Source of the DNA: Erythroxylum novogranatense
Lineage: Eukaryota > Streptophyta > Magnoliopsida > Malpighiales > Erythroxylaceae
Length of the DNA stretch: 64,000 nt
Direction of reading: 5' to 3'
Assembly: GCA_029891385.1 (NCBI GenBank)
Contig: CM057231.1
Coordinates: 18,510,300 to 18,574,299 of the forward strand
Of this stretch, positions 25,704 to 36,738 are shown in pieces; position 1 is the first letter of the stretch, and each line of letters begins with the position of its first letter. Position numbers and translations under genes: made by a program. The notes below the pieces were generated by a model that made no database searches, was not told where the DNA came from, and was given only the letters and a program-made list of their open reading frames with translations.

Positions 25704-28700
25704 TGTAACATCCTTCTTCACAAGAAGGGTATTATGGTATACTGGGGTGGATCGACCGATCGATAGGTTGTCTTGTATTTACCGATCGAAAGATGCTACT
25801 AGCCTCTAATTATAGAGGAACAGGTCTACTACATATGCATAGTCATTTATTCATAGGTACATGCATTTATGATTTTTCGGTATTTCATTGTGAATTGGAA
25901 TTGACTGAATTGACTGGTATGTGAATTGATCGACTTGTGAACTGACTGGAACTGACTGAAAATATGATTGAGTGAGAAATTAGGAGTTACTGGGTTCAAA
26001 CAACTGATTTGGAACTGTTTGTGAGTGATTGGAAATTTATAGAGGCTTATAGAAAATTTTCGGGAAATTCGGGAGAAAATACCCGGATCGAAAATTTTGG
26101 AGTGATGATCGATCGATCAGATATTACCGAAAGAACTGTCCCAATGGTAATGGAAAACTAGAAGTTTATTGATAGGAAATAAATATGTTGAGCCATGGAA
26201 AATTTGAAACGAAAATTGGACCGATTCTCGAGACTTAAGCCTATAAATAGTAGGGTTGGAAATCGGGGAAAATAACCTAAGGCATTATCGCTTCTCCTTC
26301 TTCTCTCCTTCGACGGTGATCTTCGATTCCTCCATAGGTGAGGATTCTTTGATCTTTCTCTATGGTTTTCATCTCATTGTGCTAAGCTAACTGATTTATT
26401 GTGATTGATGAAGGATTGAGAGGTTTGAGAGTGTTAATCGGTGATTGGGGAAGATTTTAGGGTTTACGGAAGTTTTGGATCGATTCATCGATTGGTAAGT
26501 TTTTATTGGCTTTAATGTTGTTATTACTGGTTATTTGAGCAGTTATGGCATTTATGGGGTTAGATTGAGTGGTTAGGGTGTTTAATGGAGGTTATTAATA
26601 GCATTAATGGCGGAAAATCGTTCGGAGAAGACGATCTGGTCTTCGCACTTCGCGACGAGCATAGAAGTGGTAGGGCTTCGTCGTGACGAATAAATTGAAT
26701 TTAAATAAATGTGTTAGTCACGGCGAGCTTGTGTAGACGACGCGACGAGTGGAAAAATTGGTACGTCGCGGCGAGCCTTTGGCGTGCGCCGCGGCGAGCT
26801 GAGTGGGAGTGTTCGCCGCGGCGAACGATTTATACGTCATGACGAATCGACATTTATGACGTCATGCGAACCACGAGGTCGCGACGAGGATGGATTTTCC
26901 GATTGGATGATTCTTTGGGTTATCAAGGCATATCTTTTGTTGTGGACCTCAATCGAGGTAATTCCAGATTCGTTATGAAATAGGAAAAGAGGTCTACAAA
27001 TGGGAATAATTATGGGAATTAGATTTGATTTAATTGGTACTGAATTATAGAGATTGAGGTCAATTGTGATTCATAGTGTGACCTAAGTGTCAAAACTTGA
27101 GACTATTGGAGTTTTAATTGGAGATTGCAATAGAGGTTTTGACCCAATGGATACTGAAATTGTTATAGGAAGTATGAATATAGGAAATTGGATGGATCAT
27201 AGATCGATCAATTATTGTCAAGCAATTGAGTAAGAAAGTGGAATTGGGCTTAAGGTATCGAAATTGGGATTTAGCACCGAAAAATCGTGAGCACGCATTG
27301 TACATCATTTGCACTGAGACATATGCATTACTGTACTGTTTAATTGGGCAATTAGTAATGGGTTGTACTTTACTGTTATAGTGGCGTCGTTGGATCATCG
27401 TTCCACGGACATTGCTGGGACTTCCAGGCAATAGCTCGGAAGTTACAGGTGAGTAACCTAGTTGGTTTCTCAAATTCTTGATTGTCTAAATGCTCACTGT
27501 ATGAATTACTGAAATGAATGTGATTGAATTGTATGCTTTTACTGTACTGAACGGGACTGCTACATGACACTGTAAATTGCATGATTATTAAAATATACAT
27601 GATCAAACTGTATGTTCTCACTGTATTGAACTGGACTACTGTATGACCACTGAAATGTATGAGTGAATCGACATTATCTGAAAAGAGTACGATTGAAGTG
27701 TGTGCGTTTACTGTATTGAATTGGATTACTGAATGACACTGAGAACTAAACACTACTGGGCTTTTATAGCCACATTACTGAACCATTGAACACTGCATTG
27801 CATGCATAAATGCATGATCAGATAATGGAATGTGACCCGAGTTGCGATTATTATCGACCGGCCTCGAGCCCGGGGAGTTGTCCCTAACACCGTGATCGAC
27901 ATCAAAAGAGCTTTAAGCTCGAATCATTATGAATTGAGGATGCCGTGGTAACACCCGCAAACACACGCCGCAGTAACACCTGCAAACACCTACGGGTGGG
28001 GTGTGGGGTCCTACAATTGGAAAGGGATTAGTGCATACCCAGAGGGCTCTCCTATCCTTACTGACGCGTGGAAAGTAGTGCATACCCAGAGGGCTCTCCT
28101 ACTTCCTAAGACGCATTCACTGAACACTGACTGAGCACTTGTGCACAACACTGAATAAATGGAAAAGAGTCTCATATGCATTGCATGCTATATTGAATGT
28201 CTGAAATGACTGTATGATTACTGTGAATGACTGTGACTGTCTACTGCAAATTATTGTGAATGAATGACTGAATTGTGGCAATGACTGATTGCATGTTGAC
28301 ATGATTTACTGTAAACTGCTGCATAATACTGCCAATCGTGATGTGACACTGTAAATTGTTATGTATGATTACCATAGACTGTTAATAGACTACTGTGAAC
28401 TGTGAGGCCATACTGTAATCTACGGTATGGTATTGTAATTGGTTATCACTGTGAATTGTATATAATACTGTAACTTTTTATCACTGTAAACTGTTATATA
28501 GTGTTGTACAATGTTATACGATCATCGTTAATCGACTACTACATCAGATCTTTGCTATACGCGATACACGTAATGCATGATTTGAGTGAACCATCGATGA
28601 TGGTTTCTCATTGAGTTCGCAAACTCACCCAACATTGCAACTATTTTTTCAGGGATTGAAGAGTACCCCGTCAGACGCATTTAACGGGAGTATGTTTGCC

Positions 28701-28978
28701 GCATTGCGATCGGAGACTAGGGCCTGGATCGGTTAGGTTACGCATAAGTGTCTTTCCGAGTTGTGTGTGTCAATGAATAATTCCGCGTTTTCTACTAAAT
28801 TGAACTGCTATTTTATAGGGCCCCAGAGTGATATTTGTATAACTAAAATATGATTACTGAAATTGTGTATTGAGTTTTGTACTGAAATTGACTGCTGTAG
28901 CCTACCATTCTCGTGTGGCGTGGACTCGGATATCACCCACGATATTGGGTTCGGGTCCTGCGGGGTTGGGATGCTACA
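25704..28978 (+). repeat. Gypsy-E LTR 1 (3,275 bp)
   Basis: TGTAACATCC...ATGCTACA. Contains a TATA box (26241-26250), donor-like GTAAGT (26495-26500), CG-rich block (26640-26895), paired 24 bp motif (28031-28054 and 28078-28101), stem-loops and CTCACCC (28575-28630), and an acceptor-like CAG (28650-28652). Confidence 0.95.
26241..26250 (+). promoter_or_regulatory. TATA box, Gypsy-E LTR 1
   Basis: CTATAAATAG about 540 bp into the LTR, followed by a CT-rich leader. This is the likely start of element RNA. Confidence 0.65.
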
Positions 28979-28982
28979 TTTG

Positions 28983-28996
28983 TGGTATCAGAGCCC
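28983..28996 (+). promoter_or_regulatory. Gypsy-E primer binding site, first unit
   Basis: TGGTATCAGAGCCC four bases after LTR 1, complementary to initiator tRNA-Met. Confidence 0.92.
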
Positions 28997-31226
28997 AGAA
29001 GTACGATTGTACACGGCCGTTCTGAAATTTGTACTGAGTTACATGCATTAAAGTCGTAAAGTCGTCACGGCAGACAGTGACAACTGATCCCCAGTCTAGC
29101 GTATGAGTCGCATGCATGAGCGTGTATCAGTCGATAAGCGGTTAGAGATAGAGAGGAAATGATAAGACGGTAGAGTGTGATAAAAGGAAGTGGCGATCAT
29201 CGAAGGATAAGAAAAAAAAGTATATGGTCTGATATGACAAATGAACATTTAGTGTATCGATATTGATGGATATACGATGATATGCAAAAAGAGAGTGGTA
29301 CTGAAATATGTGTTATGAATATAGACTTGTGGATTGATAGAGGAAATAGAAATATGATAGAAATGACCAGAGTTCCAGTGTGTAAAAGGGAATGAAATGA
29401 AATGTTACAATTGGGATTGATTACTGTGATAAGTGTTATAAATAATGATTTATGACTGAAGATCGATTACGTTAGTGAGAAATTTAGAATGATGGTAAAT
29501 CTATGATGTTGATTTTTGAGTGTGAAAATTCAAGGGTATGATGTAATAACGAAAAGATTGAAAGGTAAGATAATGATACGGAGAAATGAAATGATGTTCC
29601 GCTTAATTGCTCGATTATATGGATGTGTTATTGATCTATATGGGATATTGTGCATAGTTGGAATTGAGTTTCTAGGTATTGAGAATGACCGATAAGACAT
29701 GTGACAATTGTGATGTCAAGAATTTCATGAGTAAAATCGATGAATGAAAGTAAATGGTGATTAATGAAAGGACAATAGAGTTAAATTTGAAATGAGGGAT
29801 CCTAATCGAGTTGAGACTCAAGTGTCGAGATAAAATCTGTTATTGAGAAAATATGTATTATGCTAATGTAAGGGATCCGAATGTGTAATATGATTTTGCT
29901 CATCGAGGAGAATATTGATTCGCAAATAATTGAGTAAAACTGTTCGGAAAGTGATGAATGTTTATTCAACCTGTGGAGTGATTTATAGCGGCTTATGTGG
30001 AGAAGTTATGTAAAGGAACATGTGTCGAATATATGTATTCGAATTATCGAGAATTAATGAGTCTTTGGATCTATCCGTAAATGACAAAATGTTTGAGGAA
30101 ATGTGTGAAAAGTATGACCGATGATTGTGGAAGAGACATTTGGAGAACTGCTCACAAAGTGTTAATTATATTGTTTTAAATTGGTGATGTGGCAATATAT
30201 AGTGAAATGTCCCAGTAAAGGTTATGAGGTAATTAGTTACCATAGTGCAATGTGATTAAACGTATCTAGGGACAAGGATAACGTTGTATACTGTACTGTG
30301 ATCGATTTTCTGAAATTGTGGAGCCTTAAAAAGCGTGGGGGCATTAACTGTATAGAAAGGTTATGGATATGCAAATCAATGATGATCGAGATACTTTGGG
30401 AATTTGAATGATTTGCAAAAGAGATTAAATAGATTGAGCAGAAATTCAATAGCGTATAAGAGTGTTACTGTTGATGGATAATTGTCAAACTGGTAAAAAG
30501 AAAGTAATATGAGTTATCGAAATTTCAAATAAATTGTGTATAAAAAGGTACTGGCAAAATAATCGGTGATTCGAAACTCGCAAACCGATTGGAAATTCAA
30601 ATGGGAGTCAACTTACGAGAAAATGATATTTATGATCAGATTGTGAAGTGTGTGTTTTACCCGCCAAAGAGACTGTTAGAGAATTTTAAGGAATCGATGA
30701 AGTGTTGTGTTCCAACAAGAGTGTACCGAAGAGAAATCAAAGGTCTAGAGTGAGAAATTGAATAGTAAATTGTGGAATGATTAATGAATGTGATTTCTTG
30801 AGGCAATCGTGAGACTGATATCCTTGGAGTCCGTTGTGATTGTCTGAACATAGTCAAAGACTATAATTGAATTGAGTAAATGATGACAGTGACGTGAATC
30901 TGTAATAGGGGTTGAGTGATCCCAGTCATGACTATGAGTCGAATCGTTAAGAAAACTAAAATCGTTAGTAAATGGCCTCTGCGTGACCATCGTGAAACTA
31001 GATTGGTAGAGTGGTTTAAAACCTAAAGATGGTCCTGACTGATAAAATGTTTTATGGACTGGATTGGGAAACAGAGTTATGAAATGATAAATGTGTTTCT
31101 GGTACTGAATGTAGGGATTTGCGAATACTGATAAGAATATGACTGAGAATCAGAATAGAAAATAGTGGATCAATTCTCCTGTCCTCTTGATTCGCTGTAT
31201 ATGAAATTTCGAGGACAAAATTTTTT
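28997..31226 (+). other. Gypsy-E internal region, first unit, non-coding
   Basis: About 2.2 kb, AT-rich, with no open frame longer than about 70 aa and no recognised domain. The second unit (34510-36722) is its near copy. The 3' half is homologous to the Gypsy-F interior on the opposite strand. Confidence 0.85.
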
Positions 31227-31242
31227 ATAAGGAGGGGTGAAT
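31227..31242 (+). promoter_or_regulatory. Gypsy-E polypurine tract, first unit
   Basis: ATAAGGAGGGGTGAAT against LTR 2; GAAATTTCGAGGAC lies just upstream. Confidence 0.88.
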
Positions 31243-34200
31243 TGTAACATCCCGTTACTGTCAGTAAGGGTATTATGGTAATACTGGGACTGACTGATAG
31301 GTTGTACTGTATTTACCGACTGAGCATGCTACTAGCCTCTAATTATAGAGGAACAGGTATACTGCATATGCATAGTCATTTATTCATAGGTACATGCATT
31401 TATGATTTTCCGGTATTTCATTGTGAATTGGAATTGACTGAATTGACTGGTATGTGAATTGATCGACTTGTGAACCGATCGGCTGATCGGAAATATGATT
31501 GAGTGAGAAATTAGAGTTACCGGGTTCAAACAACTGATTTGGAACTGTTTGCAAGTGATTGGAAATTTATAGAGGCTTATAGAAAATTTTCGGGAAATTC
31601 GGGAGAAAATACCTGCATCGGAAATTTTGAGTAATGATCGATTGACCGTATATTACTGAAAGAACTGTCCAATGGTAATGGAAAAACTAGAAGTTTACTA
31701 ATAGGAAATAAATATGTTGAGCCATGGAAAATTTGAAACTGAAAATTGACTAATTAGAGACTTAAGCCTATAAATAGTAGGGTTGGAAATCGGGGAAAAA
31801 TAACCTAAGGCATTATCGTTTCTCCTTCTTCTCTCCTTCGACGGTGATCTTCGATTCCTCCATAGGTGAGGATTCTTTGATCTTTCTATGGTTTTCATCT
31901 CATTGTGCTAAGCTAACCGATTTATTGTGATTGATGAAGGATTGAGAGGTTTGAGAGTGTTAATCGGTGATCGGGGAAGATTTTAGGTTTACGGAAGTTG
32001 TGGATCGATTCATCAATTGGTAAGTTTTATTGGCTTTAATGTTGTTATTATCGGTTATTTGAGCGGTTATGGCATTTATGGGGTTAGATTGAGTGGTTAG
32101 GGTGTTTAATGGAGGTTATTAATAGCATTAATGGTGGAAAATCGTTCGGAGAAGACGATCTGGTCTTCTCACGTCGCGACGAGCATAGAAGTGGTAGGGC
32201 TTCGTCGCGACGAATAAATTGAATTTAAATAAATGTGTTAGTCGCGGCGAGCTTGTGTAGACGACGCGACGAGTGGAAAAATTGGTACGTCGCGGCGAGC
32301 CTTTGGCGTGCGCCGCCGCGAGCTGAGTGGGAGTGTTCGCCTCGGCGAACGATTTATACGTCGTGGAGAACGACCGCTGTACGTCGCGGCGAACGACGTA
32401 GGTCGCGACGAGGATGGATTTTCTGATTGGATGATTCTTTGGGTTATCAAGCATATCTTTTGTCAGGACCTCCAATCGAGGTAATTCCAGATTCGTTATG
32501 AAATAGGAAAAGAGGTCTACAGCTGAGAATAATTATGGGAATTAGATTTGATTTAATTGGTACTGAATTATAGAGATTGAGGTCAATTGTGATTCATAGT
32601 GTGACCTAAGTGTCACAACTTGAGACTATTGGAGTTTTAATTGGAGATTGCAATAGAGGTTTTGACCCAATGGATAGGAAATTGTTATAGGAAGTATGAA
32701 TATAGGAAATTGGACTGGATCATAGGACTGGATCAATTATTGTCGAGCAATTGAGTAAGAAAGTGGAATTGGGCTTAAGGTATCGAAATTTGGATTTAGC
32801 ACCGGAAAATCGTGAGCACGCATTGTACATCATTTGCACTGAGACATATGCATTCTTGCATCGCTTAATCGGGCAATTAGTAATTGGTTGTACTTTCTTC
32901 GTTATAGTGGCGCCGTTGGATCATCGCTCCACGGACATTCTTTGGGACTTCGTGCAATAGCTCGGAGTTACAAAGAGTAACCTAGTTGGTTTCTCAAATT
33001 CTTGATTGTCTAAATGCTCACTGTATGAATTACTAAAATGAATGTGATTGAATTGTATGCTTTTACTGTACTGAACGGGACTGCTACATGACACTGTAAA
33101 TTGCATGATTATTGAAATATACATGATCAAACTGTATGTTCTCACTGTATTGAATCGACTCTTGTATGACCACCAAATGTATGAGTGAACTCAGATTATT
33201 ATCAAAAGAGTACGATTGAAGTGTAATGCGTTCTTCGTATTGAATTGATTACCGAATGACACCGAGAACTCAACACTATCGGGCTTTTATAGCCACATTA
33301 TCAACCATCGAACATCGCATTGCATGCATAAATGCATGATCAGATAATGGAATGTGACCCGAGTTGCGAATATTACTGACCGGGCCTCGAGCCCGAGGGA
33401 AGTTGTCCCTGAACACTGTACTGATACTGAAAAGAGTCTTAAGCTCAAATACTGTTACTGAATTGAGGATGCCGCGGTAACACCCGCAAACACACGCCGC
33501 AGTAACACCTGCAAACACCTACGGGTGGGGTGTAGGGTCCTACAATTGGAAAGGGATTAGTGCATACCTAGAGGGCTCTCCTATCCCAACTGATGCGTGG
33601 AATGTAGTGCATACCCAGAGGGCTCTCCTACTTCCTAAGACGCATTCACTGAACACTGACTGAGCACTTGGGCACAACACTGAATAACTGGAAAAGAGTC
33701 TCATATGCATTGCATGCTATATTGAATGTCTGAAATGAATGTATGATCACTGTGAATGACTGTGACTGTCTACTGCAAATTATTGTGAATGAATGACTGA
33801 ATTGTGGCAATGACTGATTGCATGTTGACATGATTTATCAGAAATCGCTTTGATAATATCGCTAACCGTGATGTGACATCAGAAATTGTTATGTATGATT
33901 ACCATAGATCGTTAATAGACTATCGTGAATCGCGAGGCCATCTTGTAATCTACGGTATGGTACTGTAATTGGTTATCACTGTGAATTGTATATAATATTG
34001 TAACTGTTTATCACTGTAAACTGTTATATAGTGTTGTACAATGTTATACGATACTGTTAATTGACTACTACTGTACTGTGCTATACGCGATACGCGTAAT
34101 GCATGATTTGAGTGAACCATCGATAATGGTTTCTCATTGAGTTCGCAAACTCACCCAACATTGCAACTATTTTTCCAGGGATTGAAGAGTACCCCGCCGC

Positions 34201-34492
34201 ATTTAACGGGAGTATGTTTCTTTGCATTAGAGTCGAGACTAGGGTCGGATCGCCAAGCGTCGCATAAGTGTCTTTCCGAGTTGTGTGTGTAAATGAATAA
34301 TTCCACGCTTTCTACTAAATTGAACTGCTATTTTATAGGGCCCAGAGTGATAATTGTATAAGTGAAATGTGATTACCAAATTGTGTATTGAGTTTTGATC
34401 GAATTGATCAACGTAGCCTACCATTCTCGTGTGGCGTGGACTCGGATATCACCCACGATATCGGGTTCGGGTCCTACGGATTGGATGCTACA
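31243..34492 (+). repeat. Gypsy-E LTR 2 (3,250 bp)
   Basis: The shared middle LTR of the array, with complete TG...CA ends. Alignment to LTR 1 and LTR 3 is close, but many CTG/CAG triplets are altered. Acceptor-like CAG at 34176-34178. Confidence 0.95.
31768..31777 (+). promoter_or_regulatory. TATA box, Gypsy-E LTR 2
   Basis: CTATAAATAG at the same place as in LTR 1. Confidence 0.6.
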
Positions 34493-34496
34493 TTTG

Positions 34497-34509
34497 TGGT
34501 ATCGAGCCC
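34497..34509 (+). promoter_or_regulatory. Gypsy-E primer binding site, second unit, altered
   Basis: TGGTATCGAGCCC. One base is missing relative to the first unit, at the CAG triplet. Either the site is damaged or the base is an error of the assembly. Confidence 0.8.
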
Positions 34510-36722
34510 GTAATGCGATTGTACTACCGTTCTGAAATTTGTCTTGAGTTACATGCATTAAAGTCGTAAAATCGTCCACGGCACGAAGGACAACCGATCC
34601 CGCCTAGCGTATGAGTCGCATGCATGAGCGTGTATCAGTCGATAAGCGGTTAGAGATAGAGAGGAAATGATAAGATGGTAGAGTGTGATAAAAGGAAGTG
34701 GCGATCATCGAAGGATAAGAAAAAAAGTATATGGTCTGATATGACAAATGAACATTTAGTGTATCGATATTGATGGATATACGATGATATGCAAAAAGAG
34801 AGTGGTACTGAAATATGTGATATGAATATAGACTTGTGGATTGATAAAGGAAATAGAAATATGATAGAAATGACCAGAGTTCCAGTGTGTAAAAGGGAAT
34901 GAAATGAAATGTTACAATTGGGATTGATTATCGTGATAAGTGTTATAAATAATGATTTATGACCAAGATCGATTACGTTAGTGAGAAATTTAGAATGATG
35001 GTAAATCTATTATGTTGATTTTTAGTGTGAAAATTCAAGGGTATGATGTAATAACGAAAAGATTGAAAGGTAAGATAATGATACGAGAAATGAAACAGTG
35101 TTCCGTTTAATTGCTCGATTATATGGATGTGTTATTGATCTATATGGGATATCAGGCATAGTTGGAATTGAGTTTCTAGGTATTGAGAATGACCGATAAG
35201 ACATGTGACAACTTTGATGTTGAAGAATTTCATGAGTAAAATCGATGAATGAAAGTAAATGGTGATTAATGAAAGGACAATAGAGAGTTAAATTTGAAAT
35301 GAGGGATCCTAATCTGAGTTGAGACTCAAGTGTCAGAGATAAAATCTGTTATTGAGAAAATATGTATTATGCTAATGTAAGGGATCCGAATGTAATATGA
35401 TTTTGTTCATTGAGAGAATATTGATTCGCAAATAATTGAGTAAAGCTGCTCGAAAGTGATGAATGTTTATTCAACCCGTGGAGTGATTTATAGCGGCTTA
35501 TGTGGAGAAGTTAGTGTAAAGGAACATGTGTCGTAATATATGTATTCGAATTATCGAGAATTAATCGAGTCTTTGGATCTATCCGAAATGACAAAATGTT
35601 TGAGGAAATGTGAAAAGTATGACCGATGATCGTGGAAGAGACATTTGAGAACTGCTCACTTTTAAGTGTTAATTATATTGTTTTAAATTGGTGATGTGGC
35701 AATATATAGTGAAATGTCCCAGTAAAGGTTATGAGGTAATTAGTTACTATAGTGCAATATGATTAAACGTATCTAGGGACAAGGATAACGTTGTATACTG
35801 TACTGTGATCGATTTTCTGAAATTGTGGCACCTTAAAAAGCGTGGGGGCATTAACTGTATAGAAAGGTTATGGATATGCAAATCAATGATGATCGAGATA
35901 CTTTGGGAATTTGAATGATTTGCAAAAGAGATTAAATGGATTGAGCAGAAATTCAATAGCGTATAAGAGTGTTACTGTTGATGGATAATTGTCAAACTGG
36001 TAAAAAGAAAGTAATTTGAGTTATCGAATTTCAAATAAATTGTGTATAAAAGGTACCGCAAAATAATCGGTGATTCGAAAATCGCAAACCGTATTGGGAA
36101 ATTCAAATGGAGTCAACTTATGAGAAAATGATATTTATGATCAGACAGTGAAGTGTGTGTTTTACCCGCCAAAGAGACTGTTAGAGAATTTTAAGGAATC
36201 GATGAAGTGTTGTGTTTCAACAAGAGTGTACCAAAAGAGAAATCAAAGGTCTAGAGGAGAAATTGAATAGTAAATTGTGGGAATGATTAATGAATGTATT
36301 CTAAGGCAATCATGAGACCGATATCCTTGGAGTCCGTTGTGATTGTCGAACATAGTCAAAGACTATAATTGAATTGAGTAAATGATGACGATGGCGTGAA
36401 TCGTAATAGGGGTTGAGTGATCCCGTCATGACTATGAGTCGAATCGTTAAAAAACTAAAATCGTTAGTAAATGGCCTCTGCGTGACCATCGTGAAACTAG
36501 ATTGGTAGAGTGGTTTAAAACCTAAAGATGGTCCCGATCGATAAAATGTTTTATGGACCGGATTGGGAAGCGAGTTATGAAATGATAAATGTGTTTACAT
36601 GCTGAATGTAGGATTTGCGAATCTTGATAAGAATATGAGTGAGAATCATAATAGAAAAGAGTGGATCAATTCTCCTGTCCTCTTGATTCGCTGTATATGA
36701 AATTTCGAGGACGAAATTTTTT
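34510..36722 (+). other. Gypsy-E internal region, second unit, non-coding
   Basis: Near copy of the first internal region with scattered substitutions and one- to three-base indels. No domain is recognised. Confidence 0.85.
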
Positions 36723-36738
36723 ATAAGGAGGGGTGAAT
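36723..36738 (+). promoter_or_regulatory. Gypsy-E polypurine tract, second unit
   Basis: ATAAGGAGGGGTGAAT against LTR 3, identical to the first unit. Confidence 0.88.

Noticed and set aside
28983..28996. tRNA gene
   Set aside because: The tRNA-Met complement is a primer binding site of 12-15 bases next to an LTR; no cloverleaf surrounds it.
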